This document shows, one piece after another, positions 55,722 through 64,000 of a stretch of 64,000 nucleotides of DNA (positions are counted from its first letter, which is position 1; each line of letters begins with the position of its first letter). A model generated the notes under the pieces. That model was not told where the DNA came from and made no database searches. It saw nothing but the letters and a program-made list of their open reading frames with translations. The position numbers and the translations under genes are program-made. The DNA comes from Aerococcus viridans (GTDB lineage: Bacteria; Bacillota; Bacilli; Lactobacillales; Aerococcaceae): the NCBI RefSeq assembly GCF_002083135.2, contig NZ_NBTM02000001.1:1922001-1986000 (forward strand), in the 5' to 3' direction.

Positions 55722-57197
55722 TTATTCACCAATTGCTTTATTGTTTTTAACGCGTAATTTATAGATTAAACCTAGGATTTGAACCATCAACACTGGGGTC
55801 ATTGCCACCATTGCGATGATACCGAAACCATCTACTAATACATCTGCTTGCGGTAACGTATCGGCTACACCTTGAGCAAAGGCCAAGATAAATGTCGCTG
55901 TCATCGGACCAGATGCTACCCCACCAGCATCGAAGGCGATACCTGTAAACAGGTTGGGTACGTAAAAGCTTAATAAGATTGATAAACCAAATCCTGGCAA
56001 TAGGAAGTGCCACAATTCAACGCCTGGTACCATAATACGAAGCATTGACATCATTACAGCTAAACCTACACCAATCGACAAGGAGAATAATAACAACTTA
56101 TTAGGGATATGTCCACCAGTTACGTCTTCAACTTGGTCTCCAAGTATGTGTACAGCTGGTTCAGCTAATACAACTACTAGTCCCATTACAAGACCAATCC
56201 ATAGAACTAACGGTTCATGGTTAGTGGCTAATTCAGTCGCTAAGTAACGACCCATATCCATAAACCCTTGGTTAACCCCAATAAGGAAGAAAGTTAAACC
56301 AATCAAGACATAGACAACCCCAACAGCAATACGGCGTAATTCACCTTTATTGATTCTTCTATAAAAATAAATCACAATTGCGAATAGGATTAAAATTGGA
56401 ATAAGTGAAACTACTGATTCTTGAACAGTATGACCAATATTTGCGATGAACGGATGGATAATCCCTTCAGTATATTGGTAAGCTTCATCTGAACTTTCGA
56501 AGGTAGATGATTGAATCAGTGACATGATCAATACGGCTAAAATGGGCCCAGTTGACATAGCACCTACTAAACCAAAGGAATCGTCCTCTGCCCCTTTACC
56601 ACCTTTTTTAGCAGAAACACTGGTGCCTAAGGCCAATACAAATGGTGTAGTTAAGGCACCGGTCGTTGCACCTGAGGCATCAAATGACATCGCTAGGAAG
56701 GTAGAATCTGCGAAAATTGATAATAAGATAATGACCGCATAAACGGCTAGGAAGAACCACTTCAATGCGACATCTTTCATTACCCGGTAAACACCAAGGG
56801 CGATCATAACCCCCACACCTATTGATACAACGAAAACAATGGTTTGTGACCCTAACACGCCACCTGTTGCATCAGAAATTTGTTGGCCCAAAATTAATAG
56901 GTCTGGTTCGGCTACGGTAATCGAAAACCCTATAAAGAATGTTAATAATAGTACGATTAAATGGGAACTTGATCGAATAATCGAATCACCTAAATAATTC
57001 CCAATTGGCGTCATACCAATATCTACCCCGAATAGGAAGATGGTCAGTCCTATTGTTAATAGGATTGAACCAATTGCGAATCTCGCCATCATATCTCCTG
57101 GCACATCAACCAGGGTAAATGCTAGGGCGAATACAAGGATGACGATAGGTAAGACAGAAGATATCACTTCTTTAAACTTATCTAGCAATAACTGCAT
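55722..57197 (-). CDS. DUF1538 membrane protein
   Basis: A 491-residue integral membrane protein with about twelve hydrophobic segments in two related halves (about 1-235 and 245-485), each a DUF1538 unit. Repeated motifs support this: GSILLTIGLTIFLFGVDIGM and YVLIGLTFFLIGVNQGFMDMG; also SFDASGATTGALTTPF and AFDAGGVASGPMTATF, polar breaks that could form the transport path. A transporter is likely; the substrate is unknown. It forms a two-gene unit with the PII-like protein and is preceded by an attenuator-like hairpin. Confidence 0.82.
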   Translation of the reverse strand: MQLLLDKFKEVISSVLPIVILVFALAFTLVDVPGDMMARFAIGSILLTIGLTIFLFGVDIGMTPIGNYLGDSIIRSSSHLIVLLLTFFIGFSITVAEPDLLILGQQISDATGGVLGSQTIVFVVSIGVGVMIALGVYRVMKDVALKWFFLAVYAVIILLSIFADSTFLAMSFDASGATTGALTTPFVLALGTSVSAKKGGKGAEDDSFGLVGAMSTGPILAVLIMSLIQSSTFESSDEAYQYTEGIIHPFIANIGHTVQESVVSLIPILILFAIVIYFYRRINKGELRRIAVGVVYVLIGLTFFLIGVNQGFMDMGRYLATELATNHEPLVLWIGLVMGLVVVLAEPAVHILGDQVEDVTGGHIPNKLLLFSLSIGVGLAVMMSMLRIMVPGVELWHFLLPGFGLSILLSFYVPNLFTGIAFDAGGVASGPMTATFILAFAQGVADTLPQADVLVDGFGIIAMVAMTPVLMVQILGLIYKLRVKNNKAIGE

Positions 57198-57231
57198 AGA
57201 ATTCCTCCTTTTTAATAAATAGTTTACATAG

Positions 57232-57274
57232 AAAAAGCAACAAATAAATTAAATATCAGCGTATGATTTGTTGC
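57232..57274 (-). promoter_or_regulatory. Attenuator-like hairpin in the DUF1538 leader
   Basis: Minus-strand GCAACAAAT-20 nt-ATTTGTTGC followed by TTTTTC, about 35 bases before the start. A second hairpin (TTTTAAG...CTTAAAA) lies just upstream. This may be a regulated terminator; the sensed signal is unknown. Confidence 0.55.
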
Positions 57275-57356
57275 GAGTATTGCTTTTAAGCGAACGGATT
57301 CACTTAAAAGATACAATATTATGTTAACATACCTAATAGTCACATCAAAAATAACA

Positions 57357-57404
57357 CTCAAAAAAAACAGGACTACCTTCCAAAATGATAGGTAATCCTG
57401 TTTT
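57357..57404 (-). terminator. polC terminator
   Basis: Minus-strand ACAGGATTACCT ... AGGTAGTCCTGT then eight T, just past the polC stop. Confidence 0.88.
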
Positions 57405-57410
57405 GCGCTT

Positions 57411-60400
57411 TTAAAAATCAAATAGTGATAATTGGTTTTGGTCTGGTAAACCATCTAATACATGGTTTTCGGTCATGTATTCAATCAATGATTTAGACAC
57501 TTTACCACGAGTTTGTAAGTCTTCTTTTGATAGAAATGGTGATTCCTCACGTGCTGCAACAATGGATTTGGCCACGTTTGTACCCAAACCGTCAATGGCT
57601 CTAAAAGGTGCAATCAACGTATTGTCCTCTTCAATAATAAATTCAGTTGCATGAGATTTATTGATATCAACCATTTTTAAGGTAAAGCCACGTTCCCACA
57701 TCTCGTTTACAATCTCAAGGACTGTTAGCAATTGTTTTTCTTTAGTAGAAGCTTCCATTCCTTTGGCATTGATTTCGTTAATTTTGGCCTTAGTCGATTC
57801 TTTCCCGTTCGACATGGATACTAGGTCAAAGTCACTCGCCCGTACTGATAAGTAGGCACAATAGTACCAAATTGGGTGTTTTACTTTAAACCAAGCTACC
57901 CGCATGGCGTTCAATACATAGGCAGCGGCATGGGCTTTAGGAAACATGTATTTAATCTTTTCACATGAATCCATATACCATTCCGGCACGTCGTATTCCC
58001 GCATGATGGCCTTGTGCTCGTCAGAAAGCCCCTTACCTTTACGAACTTTTTCCATAATTTGGAAGGCATCTGATTCCGGCAAGCCACGGTGGATTAAGTA
58101 AACCATGATATCATCACGACAACCGATAACCTCACTTAGCGGTAGCCCTTTTTCCCGTACAAGTACTTCGGCATTGCCTAACCAAACGTCCGTACCATGC
58201 GATAGTCCAGAGATTTGTAGGAGTTCGGCGAAGGTAGAAGGTTTGGTTGCTTCAAGCATTTGTCTAGTGAAGCGGGTCCCAAATTCGGGAATCCCTAATG
58301 TACCAGTGTTTGAATAGATTTGTTCCTTTGTGACACCTAAAACCTCTGTCCCGTTGAATAACTCATAAACTTCTGGGTCATCGATTGGGATTTCGGTTGG
58401 GTTGATACCCGATAAATCCTGCAACTTACGGATCATGGTCGGATCATCATGACCAAGGATATCTAGTTTCAACACGTTATCGTGGATGGAATGGAAATCG
58501 AAGTGGGTCGTCTTCCATTCAGATTCCACATCGTCAGCCGGGAATTGAATTGGGGTAAAGTCGTAAACATCCATGTTTTCAGGGATAACGATAATCCCCC
58601 CTGGATGCTGTCCGGTCGTCCGTTTCACTCCTGTTGCACCCTTGGCTAAGAATTCCTTCTCTGTCTTACGCAAGTTTAAATTCTTGTCTTGGTCGTAACC
58701 TAATACGTATCCGAAGGCTGTTTTATCTGCTACCGTACCAATTGTTCCGGCCCGGAAAACGTGGTCGTCACCGAAAAGGACTTTGGTATAGGCATGGGCA
58801 CGCGCTTGGTATTCACCGGAGAAGTTCAAATCGATATCGGGCACCTTGTCCCCTTTAAATCCTAGGAAGGTTTCAAATGGAATATCTTGCCCGTCTTTAT
58901 CTAGATTTGTCCCACATTCAGGACAGGGTTTATCCGGTAAGTCGAATCCTGAACCAACTGAGCCATCTGTAAAGAAATGACTGTAATGGCAATTCGGGCA
59001 CACATAATGCGGCGCCAACGGGTTTACTTCGGTAATCCCTGACATGGTCGCTACAAATGAGGAACCAACTGATCCACGGGAACCTACGATATAGCCGTCG
59101 TCATTTGATTTTTTCACCAGTTTTTGCGAAATCAGATAGATAACGGAGAACCCATTGGAAATAATGGATTTCAATTCTTTATCTAAGCGGGCTTCAACGA
59201 TTTCTGGTAGTTCTTTTCCGTAGATTTCATGGGCCTTTTCAAATGACATATCTGTCAGTTCTTGTTCGGCCCCTTCAATAGTTGGTGTATACAATTTGTC
59301 TTTCAAAGGTTCCACAAACTCAATGCTGTCTGCAATGGCATTGGAATTTTCAACGACAATTTGGTATGCCGTTTCCTCACCTAGGAAGGCAAATTCTTGC
59401 AACATTTCTTCAGTTGAGCGGAAATGGGCTTCTGGAAAGTTTTTGGTCCGGTTAGATTTGATCGAATTAATTAAAATTTCCCGGTACAATTTATCCTCTT
59501 CATTTAGGTAATGGACATCTCCTGTTGCAACAACAGGTTTGTTGACCGATTCCCCAATTTCAAGCATATCTTTCATGATTTTTTCAAGCGTCGCTTCGTC
59601 TTGAATCAATTCATCTAAGATCAAAGGTTTGTAAACTGCTTTTGGTTGGAGTTCCAAGTAGTCGTAGAAACCAGCTTTTTGCTCTGCTTCGACTTTCCCT
59701 TTTTGCATTAAAGCTTCAAATACTTCACCGCCTGCACAGGCTGAACCGACCAACAAATTTTCTCGGTGACTAGATAAGAGTGACCGAGGAATTCGAGGTA
59801 CTCGGTAGTAATAGTCGATATTTGACGCAGAAACCAATTTGAATAGGTCTTTTAACCCTGTTTGGTTTTTAGCTAGCAAAATAGCATGGAATGGTCGACC
59901 TTGCTTGTAGGCGTCCCCTTTACCAATGTCTTTATTCAACTCGTCATGGTAGAAAATCTCATGGTCAGCGGCTGCTTCTTTGATGAAAATCCAGGCTAAG
60001 GCCCCTGTGGTTTCCGCATCATATACGGCCCGGTGATGCTGCTCTAGGGCCACATTGTAGCGTTTGGCCAAGGTGTTCAAACGATGCGATTTTAGGTTTG
60101 GATGTAAGAAACGAGACATTTCTAAGGTATCAATCACGGCGTTATGGGACTTGTCAAAACCATGTCGGTTGTAGGCGGTATTAATAAAGCCCATGTCAAA
60201 ACTGGCATTATGGGCCACGAAAATAGCGTCCCCAACCCATTCTCTAAAGTCCGTAATCACTTCTTTTTCAGTCCGGGTATTGGCTAACATGGCGTCAGTG
60301 ATCCCTGTTAAATCAATAATCGTTGCTGAAAGTGGCCGTCCTGGATTAATAAACTCTTCAAAAGTGTCAATCACATTACCGTTCTGCATTTTAACGGCCG

Positions 60401-61730
60401 CTAATTCGATAATATTATCATAAATAGCTGATAATCCAGTAGTCTCCACATCGAACACGACATAGGTTGCTTCTTTTAATTCGATATGGTCCGGATTGTA
60501 GGCGATAGGGACTCCGTCATCGACGATATTCGCTTCAACACCGTAAATCATTTTCAAACCAGTGGATTTAGCCGCCCCTGATGCTTCTGGATAAGCTTGC
60601 AGGGTTGCATGGTCAGTGACCGCAATAGCAGTATGGCCCCAATCTTTAGCTTGATTGGTGAAATCGGAAATTGAATTGGTCGCATCCAACATAGACATAT
60701 TGGTGTGAACATGTAATTCAACCCGCTTCTTGTCAGCGTTATCTTGGCGTTTTGTCTTGGTAATTTGCTCCAAGTCGCGAACATTTAGGACTAAGTCACG
60801 GGCAAAACGGTCATCCATTTGCAAATCACCGCGGACCCGTAACCACATGCCTTTGCGTATCGCTTCAAAAATGGCGATATCTTCGTCAGTTCTAGAGAAC
60901 ATTTGAATCAAGAATGCTGAGCTATAATCTGAAATCTTAGCGTTTAAAATTCGGCGGCCAGTTTTTAAAATCTTGACCTCCACATCGAAAACGACACCTT
61001 CCATGGATACAAACCGTTGCTCTTCAACGTAAGTATTCATGGCTCTCAATTTATCATCTACCGGGATATGTTTCCCTAATTGAATTTTATCTACCTTAAT
61101 TGCTTGGGCATTATTACCAGCAGCAGCCATCTCTTTCTGTTTTTCAGCTGCTTTTTTTGCCATTTCTTGCTGTTGCTCAGCTAATTCATTAGCCCGTTCC
61201 ATAAAGACATCGCGCCGGTCTTTTGCCGTTTCATCGTCAATGATAATTTCAAATGGCACTTTTGGAAAGCCGACCATTTGGTAATTTTGCTTGATCACTT
61301 CAAGATAGTTTTCTTGGATAATTTGTTTTAAAGGATGATTGTCGACCCGAATGTAATACCGGTTGTTTTCAAATGTGGGTAATTGTCCTTGGAAAGTGGC
61401 TTTGGCAATCCCGTTTGAAATGCCTGACCGTTTGACAATGATTGGCCAGTAATCCAAGACATCTTGATTAGCTGGTTGACTTTGGTCAGCGACCTCAATT
61501 GAAAAATCTACTGCCCCAACATGGTCGAATCCCTTTTTCAGGTATTCTTCAAAGGTTAAGAAAGTGGCGGCATCTAATCGTGTTGGTAGGCCAATTTTAA
61601 ACTGCCATAACCGAGATTTTGTGTGGACCACAACGTTCTCTAACCAGCCGTTCTGGATAGCCGCGTTTTCTTCTGTCCAATTAATTTGTCCTAGTAGGGC
61701 CTGGAATAAGGCTTCTTTAGATTCTGACAT
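57411..61730 (-). CDS. polC: DNA polymerase III PolC
   Basis: A 1439-residue Gram-positive replicative polymerase. N-terminal domain and OB fold (about 1-330); PHP domain starting VELHVHTNMSMLDATN (about 335), interrupted by the 3'-5' exonuclease YVVFDVETTGL (about 430-590); second PHP half; palm/fingers with PDIDLNFSGEYQ (catalytic Asp pair, about 965); zinc finger CPNCHYSHF / CPECGTN (about 905-945). The start is probably ATG 61730 (MSESKEALF) with AGGAAA; another ATG lies two codons earlier. It has terminators on both sides and is read from its own promoter or from read-through of rseP. Confidence 0.98.
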   Translation of the reverse strand: MSESKEALFQALLGQINWTEENAAIQNGWLENVVVHTKSRLWQFKIGLPTRLDAATFLTFEEYLKKGFDHVGAVDFSIEVADQSQPANQDVLDYWPIIVKRSGISNGIAKATFQGQLPTFENNRYYIRVDNHPLKQIIQENYLEVIKQNYQMVGFPKVPFEIIIDDETAKDRRDVFMERANELAEQQQEMAKKAAEKQKEMAAAGNNAQAIKVDKIQLGKHIPVDDKLRAMNTYVEEQRFVSMEGVVFDVEVKILKTGRRILNAKISDYSSAFLIQMFSRTDEDIAIFEAIRKGMWLRVRGDLQMDDRFARDLVLNVRDLEQITKTKRQDNADKKRVELHVHTNMSMLDATNSISDFTNQAKDWGHTAIAVTDHATLQAYPEASGAAKSTGLKMIYGVEANIVDDGVPIAYNPDHIELKEATYVVFDVETTGLSAIYDNIIELAAVKMQNGNVIDTFEEFINPGRPLSATIIDLTGITDAMLANTRTEKEVITDFREWVGDAIFVAHNASFDMGFINTAYNRHGFDKSHNAVIDTLEMSRFLHPNLKSHRLNTLAKRYNVALEQHHRAVYDAETTGALAWIFIKEAAADHEIFYHDELNKDIGKGDAYKQGRPFHAILLAKNQTGLKDLFKLVSASNIDYYYRVPRIPRSLLSSHRENLLVGSACAGGEVFEALMQKGKVEAEQKAGFYDYLELQPKAVYKPLILDELIQDEATLEKIMKDMLEIGESVNKPVVATGDVHYLNEEDKLYREILINSIKSNRTKNFPEAHFRSTEEMLQEFAFLGEETAYQIVVENSNAIADSIEFVEPLKDKLYTPTIEGAEQELTDMSFEKAHEIYGKELPEIVEARLDKELKSIISNGFSVIYLISQKLVKKSNDDGYIVGSRGSVGSSFVATMSGITEVNPLAPHYVCPNCHYSHFFTDGSVGSGFDLPDKPCPECGTNLDKDGQDIPFETFLGFKGDKVPDIDLNFSGEYQARAHAYTKVLFGDDHVFRAGTIGTVADKTAFGYVLGYDQDKNLNLRKTEKEFLAKGATGVKRTTGQHPGGIIVIPENMDVYDFTPIQFPADDVESEWKTTHFDFHSIHDNVLKLDILGHDDPTMIRKLQDLSGINPTEIPIDDPEVYELFNGTEVLGVTKEQIYSNTGTLGIPEFGTRFTRQMLEATKPSTFAELLQISGLSHGTDVWLGNAEVLVREKGLPLSEVIGCRDDIMVYLIHRGLPESDAFQIMEKVRKGKGLSDEHKAIMREYDVPEWYMDSCEKIKYMFPKAHAAAYVLNAMRVAWFKVKHPIWYYCAYLSVRASDFDLVSMSNGKESTKAKINEINAKGMEASTKEKQLLTVLEIVNEMWERGFTLKMVDINKSHATEFIIEEDNTLIAPFRAIDGLGTNVAKSIVAAREESPFLSKEDLQTRGKVSKSLIEYMTENHVLDGLPDQNQLSLFDF

Positions 61731-61756
61731 ACACATTTCCTTTCCTAATTTAATAA

Positions 61757-61782
61757 CAAAAGGCCATCGCTATGGCCTTTTG
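61757..61782 (-). terminator. Terminator between rseP and polC
   Basis: Minus-strand AAAAGGCCAT-AGCG-ATGGCCTTTT. The position often held by proS contains only this hairpin. Confidence 0.8.
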
Positions 61783-61817
61783 ACGTGCATTTAAAAGTGG
61801 CGTGTTTGCTAAGTGTC

Positions 61818-63083
61818 CTAGCCAAACATACGCATAATATCGTTCCAAGTGACAGCAATCATTAGCACAATGACAAGCACTGCACCTACAATATTGATCA
61901 TACCTTCTGTTTTAGCTTGTAGTGGTTTACCTCGGACCAATTCGATCAGGTTCAAAACTATTTTACCACCATCTAAAGCTGGTACGGGTAGTAAATTGAC
62001 AATTCCTAGGTTAATACTTAAAGAAGCTAACCAAGAAATAACACCTGTCATCCCAAAGGAAACGACTTGCGAGGTAGTTTGGTACATGTAAACTGGTCCA
62101 CCAAAATTGTTGATGTCAAAGCCAGTTTTAAACATACTACCAATTATAGAGAAAATACCTGTAATCATGGTCCACGCGCTAGTAAAACCAAAAGTAATTT
62201 TAGCCATAAATGAATTATCTTGACTTCTTTGTGCGCCAATTAAACCAACTGTTTCACCCGATTCAGTTTCAGTTGCCTGTGGAGTTACTGAAATATCTTG
62301 CTCTAGCCCGTCTCGAGTGATGGTAAAAGTAAGTGATTGGTCTGGGTTTGATTGGACAATAGCTTGCATATCGTCGAATGATTCGACCGGTTGATCGTCG
62401 ATTGACAAGATTTGGTCACCCGCCTCTAGTCCTGCTGCTTGAGCTGCAGAATCTTCTTGAACAGCACCGATTTCAGCTTCGTTTGACCAAACACCGCCTT
62501 GCATGAAGGCTAGTAGTATGAAAGCTAGAACACCTAGGATAAAGTTGTTCATTGGTCCAGCGAGATTAACGATTAGTCGTTGCCAGATGTTGGCAGATTG
62601 GAATTGACGTTCTATTGGCGCGACTTTCACGATTGTTCCGTCAGATTCAACGATGTTTGCTGTTTTTGACACTTGGTAGCGTACTTTTTCCTCGCTACCG
62701 TAAGGAATCCCTTCGATGAACATGTCTTCTTCTAAATCTGCTGCCCAAACTTCTAGCGGTAAGCCGGCAAAATTTTGGCCCTCATTTTCCAAAGAGATTG
62801 TCTTTACAAGGCCGTCTTCACCTTGTTCAATGACGACTTGCATGCCTTTCGTTAGACTGTCAGACATTTCCTCCAACCCTGCCATACGTACGTAACCCCC
62901 GATTGGAAGGATGCGTAAAGTATAAGTCGTTTCTTCAGCTTCGTAATGGAAAATTTTCGGTCCCATACCGATTGAGAATTCACGGACTAGGATGCCAGCT
63001 TTCTTGGCAAAATAATAGTGCCCAAATTCATGGACAATAACGATGACTGAAAAAATAAATATAAATGCGATAATAGTCGTCAT
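61818..63083 (-). CDS. rseP: Site-2 protease RseP (regulated intramembrane proteolysis)
   Basis: A 421-residue zinc metalloprotease of the membrane that cuts membrane-embedded substrates such as anti-sigma factors and signal-peptide remnants. The active-site helix VIVHEFGHYYFAKKAG (about 14-29, HEFGH), four membrane segments, a PDZ domain (about 205-275, with AGLEAGDQILSIDDQPV) and the second metal motif NLLPVPALDGGKIV (about 355, Asp ligand). It follows cdsA by 49 bases. Confidence 0.96.
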   Translation of the reverse strand: MTTIIAFIFIFSVIVIVHEFGHYYFAKKAGILVREFSIGMGPKIFHYEAEETTYTLRILPIGGYVRMAGLEEMSDSLTKGMQVVIEQGEDGLVKTISLENEGQNFAGLPLEVWAADLEEDMFIEGIPYGSEEKVRYQVSKTANIVESDGTIVKVAPIERQFQSANIWQRLIVNLAGPMNNFILGVLAFILLAFMQGGVWSNEAEIGAVQEDSAAQAAGLEAGDQILSIDDQPVESFDDMQAIVQSNPDQSLTFTITRDGLEQDISVTPQATETESGETVGLIGAQRSQDNSFMAKITFGFTSAWTMITGIFSIIGSMFKTGFDINNFGGPVYMYQTTSQVVSFGMTGVISWLASLSINLGIVNLLPVPALDGGKIVLNLIELVRGKPLQAKTEGMINIVGAVLVIVLMIAVTWNDIMRMFG

Positions 63084-63132
63084 AATGTGCTCCTTACTAA
63101 ATTTATAGCTATATGATTAGCTAGGATACTTG

Positions 63133-63930
63133 CTAAGCTCCAAGGAATGGAATCAAGAAATAAAACATGGGTAATACCATTAATAGACTGTCAAAACGGT
63201 CAAGGAAACCGCCATGACCGGGCATAATATTACCTGAATCTTTGACTTCGTAAGTCCGTTTTAAGGATGATTCTACTAAGTCGCCCATCTGTCCTAAAAA
63301 GCCTAAAATCAGGGCTAAAATCAAATTATCCATGATTGATATGCCAAAGATGTTGTTAAAATAAAGGACAATACTTGAACAAATAAAGGCCCCAATGATG
63401 CCGCCTAATGATCCTTCAATGGTTTTATTAGGTGAGACTTTTGGTGCTAAGGGTGTTCGGCCAATTTGGCGACCGACTAAATAGGCAAAGGTATCGTTCC
63501 CCCAAATAATGATTAACACGTAAATAACTGGCAAGAGCCCCATTAATCTCGTCTCAATTAATAAGTGAAAACCACGGCCAACGTATAAAGCCGCTAAACT
63601 AATGACCCCTACTTGTTCAAAGTTAATATCCTCTGGTTTGAAGACCATTATAATCAATAACATGGCTAAACCAGCGAAGTAAAGCGTCATATAGTCGATT
63701 TCTTGTGGCAGTAGTGCTAGATAATAAGACGGCAGTAGTTGTAACATCATGGTGATTAAACCGATAATCCCCCGCCATGAGGGGAATGGAATTTTTGCCA
63801 TTTGTAAAATTTCATAGTAAGCAACCATTGCAATAAGCGCTACCATCAAGTCAAAAGGACGACCACCTACAAATAAAAGTGGTATAAAAATGGCAAGAGC
63901 AACAACAGCGCTGATAACCCTTTGTGTCAT
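63133..63930 (-). CDS. cdsA: Phosphatidate cytidylyltransferase
   Basis: A 265-residue membrane enzyme making CDP-diacylglycerol from phosphatidate and CTP for phospholipid synthesis. About eight membrane segments; the C-terminal signature SSLKRTYEVKDSGNIMPGHG ends with the catalytic HGGFLDRFDS block (about 235-250). It follows uppS by 14 bases, with GAGGGG before ATG 63930. Confidence 0.96.
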   Translation of the reverse strand: MTQRVISAVVALAIFIPLLFVGGRPFDLMVALIAMVAYYEILQMAKIPFPSWRGIIGLITMMLQLLPSYYLALLPQEIDYMTLYFAGLAMLLIIMVFKPEDINFEQVGVISLAALYVGRGFHLLIETRLMGLLPVIYVLIIIWGNDTFAYLVGRQIGRTPLAPKVSPNKTIEGSLGGIIGAFICSSIVLYFNNIFGISIMDNLILALILGFLGQMGDLVESSLKRTYEVKDSGNIMPGHGGFLDRFDSLLMVLPMFYFLIPFLGA

Positions 63931-63944
63931 GAGAACCCCTCTTT

Positions 63945-64000
63945 CTATTTGGTATCTATCGCTCCGAATCGACGGTTTCTACGTTGAAATTCGCCAACAC
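63945..64000 (-). CDS. uppS: Isoprenyl transferase UppS (C-terminal end only)
   Basis: The last 17 codons, VGEFQRRNRRFGAIDTK then TAG at 63945, match the conserved C-terminus of undecaprenyl diphosphate synthase (FQRRNRRFGG). The rest is beyond the window. Order uppS-cdsA-rseP is standard in Firmicutes. I read this directly because the piece is too short for an open-frame call. Confidence 0.85.
   Translation of the reverse strand, partial: VGEFQRRNRRFGAIDTK

Overview
The window reads as a low-GC Gram-positive chromosome of the order Lactobacillales. The evidence is full-length PolC, class III fructose-bisphosphatase, a CggR-gapA-pgk-tpiA-gpmI-eno operon, a CtsR box at clpP, SmpB/RNase R/SecG clustering and strong AGGAGG-type ribosome sites. 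An Aerococcus-like member of the Aerococcaceae is my best guess; this is inference from gene content and style, not a database match. Nearly all housekeeping genes lie on the minus strand.

Left end (1-16273), accessory: a three-gene restriction-modification-like operon (small protein, Eco57I-type methylase, GIY-YIG/helicase protein cut by the window edge). Next come two near-identical IS1380-family elements in direct orientation (3519-5127, right end lost; 9344-11016, complete). They bracket a macrolide-resistance pair: an Msr-type ABC-F protein with an inducible leader peptide, and a macrolide 2'-phosphotransferase. Beside the pair lie broken genes: a cytochrome-b5 domain fragment, a glycine-rich membrane fragment, and a HAD phosphatase with a stop at codon 2. 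The whole block is flanked by an exact 7-bp direct repeat, as expected for a composite transposon that landed between two defence loci. On its right is a 1400-residue STAND NTPase with an N-terminal Mrr-like nuclease (Avs-like), then tmRNA (ssrA), a common integration hotspot.

Middle (16383-35507): csbD, a YkvI-type transporter gene, an intact ISL3-family element with an 8-bp target duplication, a histidine phosphatase, fbp, then smpB-rnr-est-secG. An oligopeptide transporter follows (oppBCDF plus two separate oppA genes, each with its own promoter and terminator).

35600-48430: the last codons and 3' flank of eno are duplicated 1.5 kb away, around a decayed AT-rich segment with a small membrane protein. 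The glycolytic operon follows, with a candidate CggR operator and a terminator between gapA and pgk, then clpP with a CtsR site over its promoter. tRNA-Arg(CCG) heads a second small accessory segment carrying an Abi_2-family abortive-infection gene and a pseudogene with one stop and two frameshifts; the tRNA 3' flank recurs at its far end as a diverged 68-bp repeat.

Right end (48430-64000): a secreted LysM/SleB-like cell-wall protein; the rimP-nusA-ylxR-ylxQ-infB-rbfA translation operon; a DUF1538 membrane protein with a double PII-like protein; polC; rseP; cdsA; and the 3' end of uppS. proS is absent from its frequent place between rseP and polC.

The points most worth attention are the macrolide-resistance transposon with its leader peptide, the flanking defence genes, and three apparent integration scars (ssrA, eno, tRNA-Arg).
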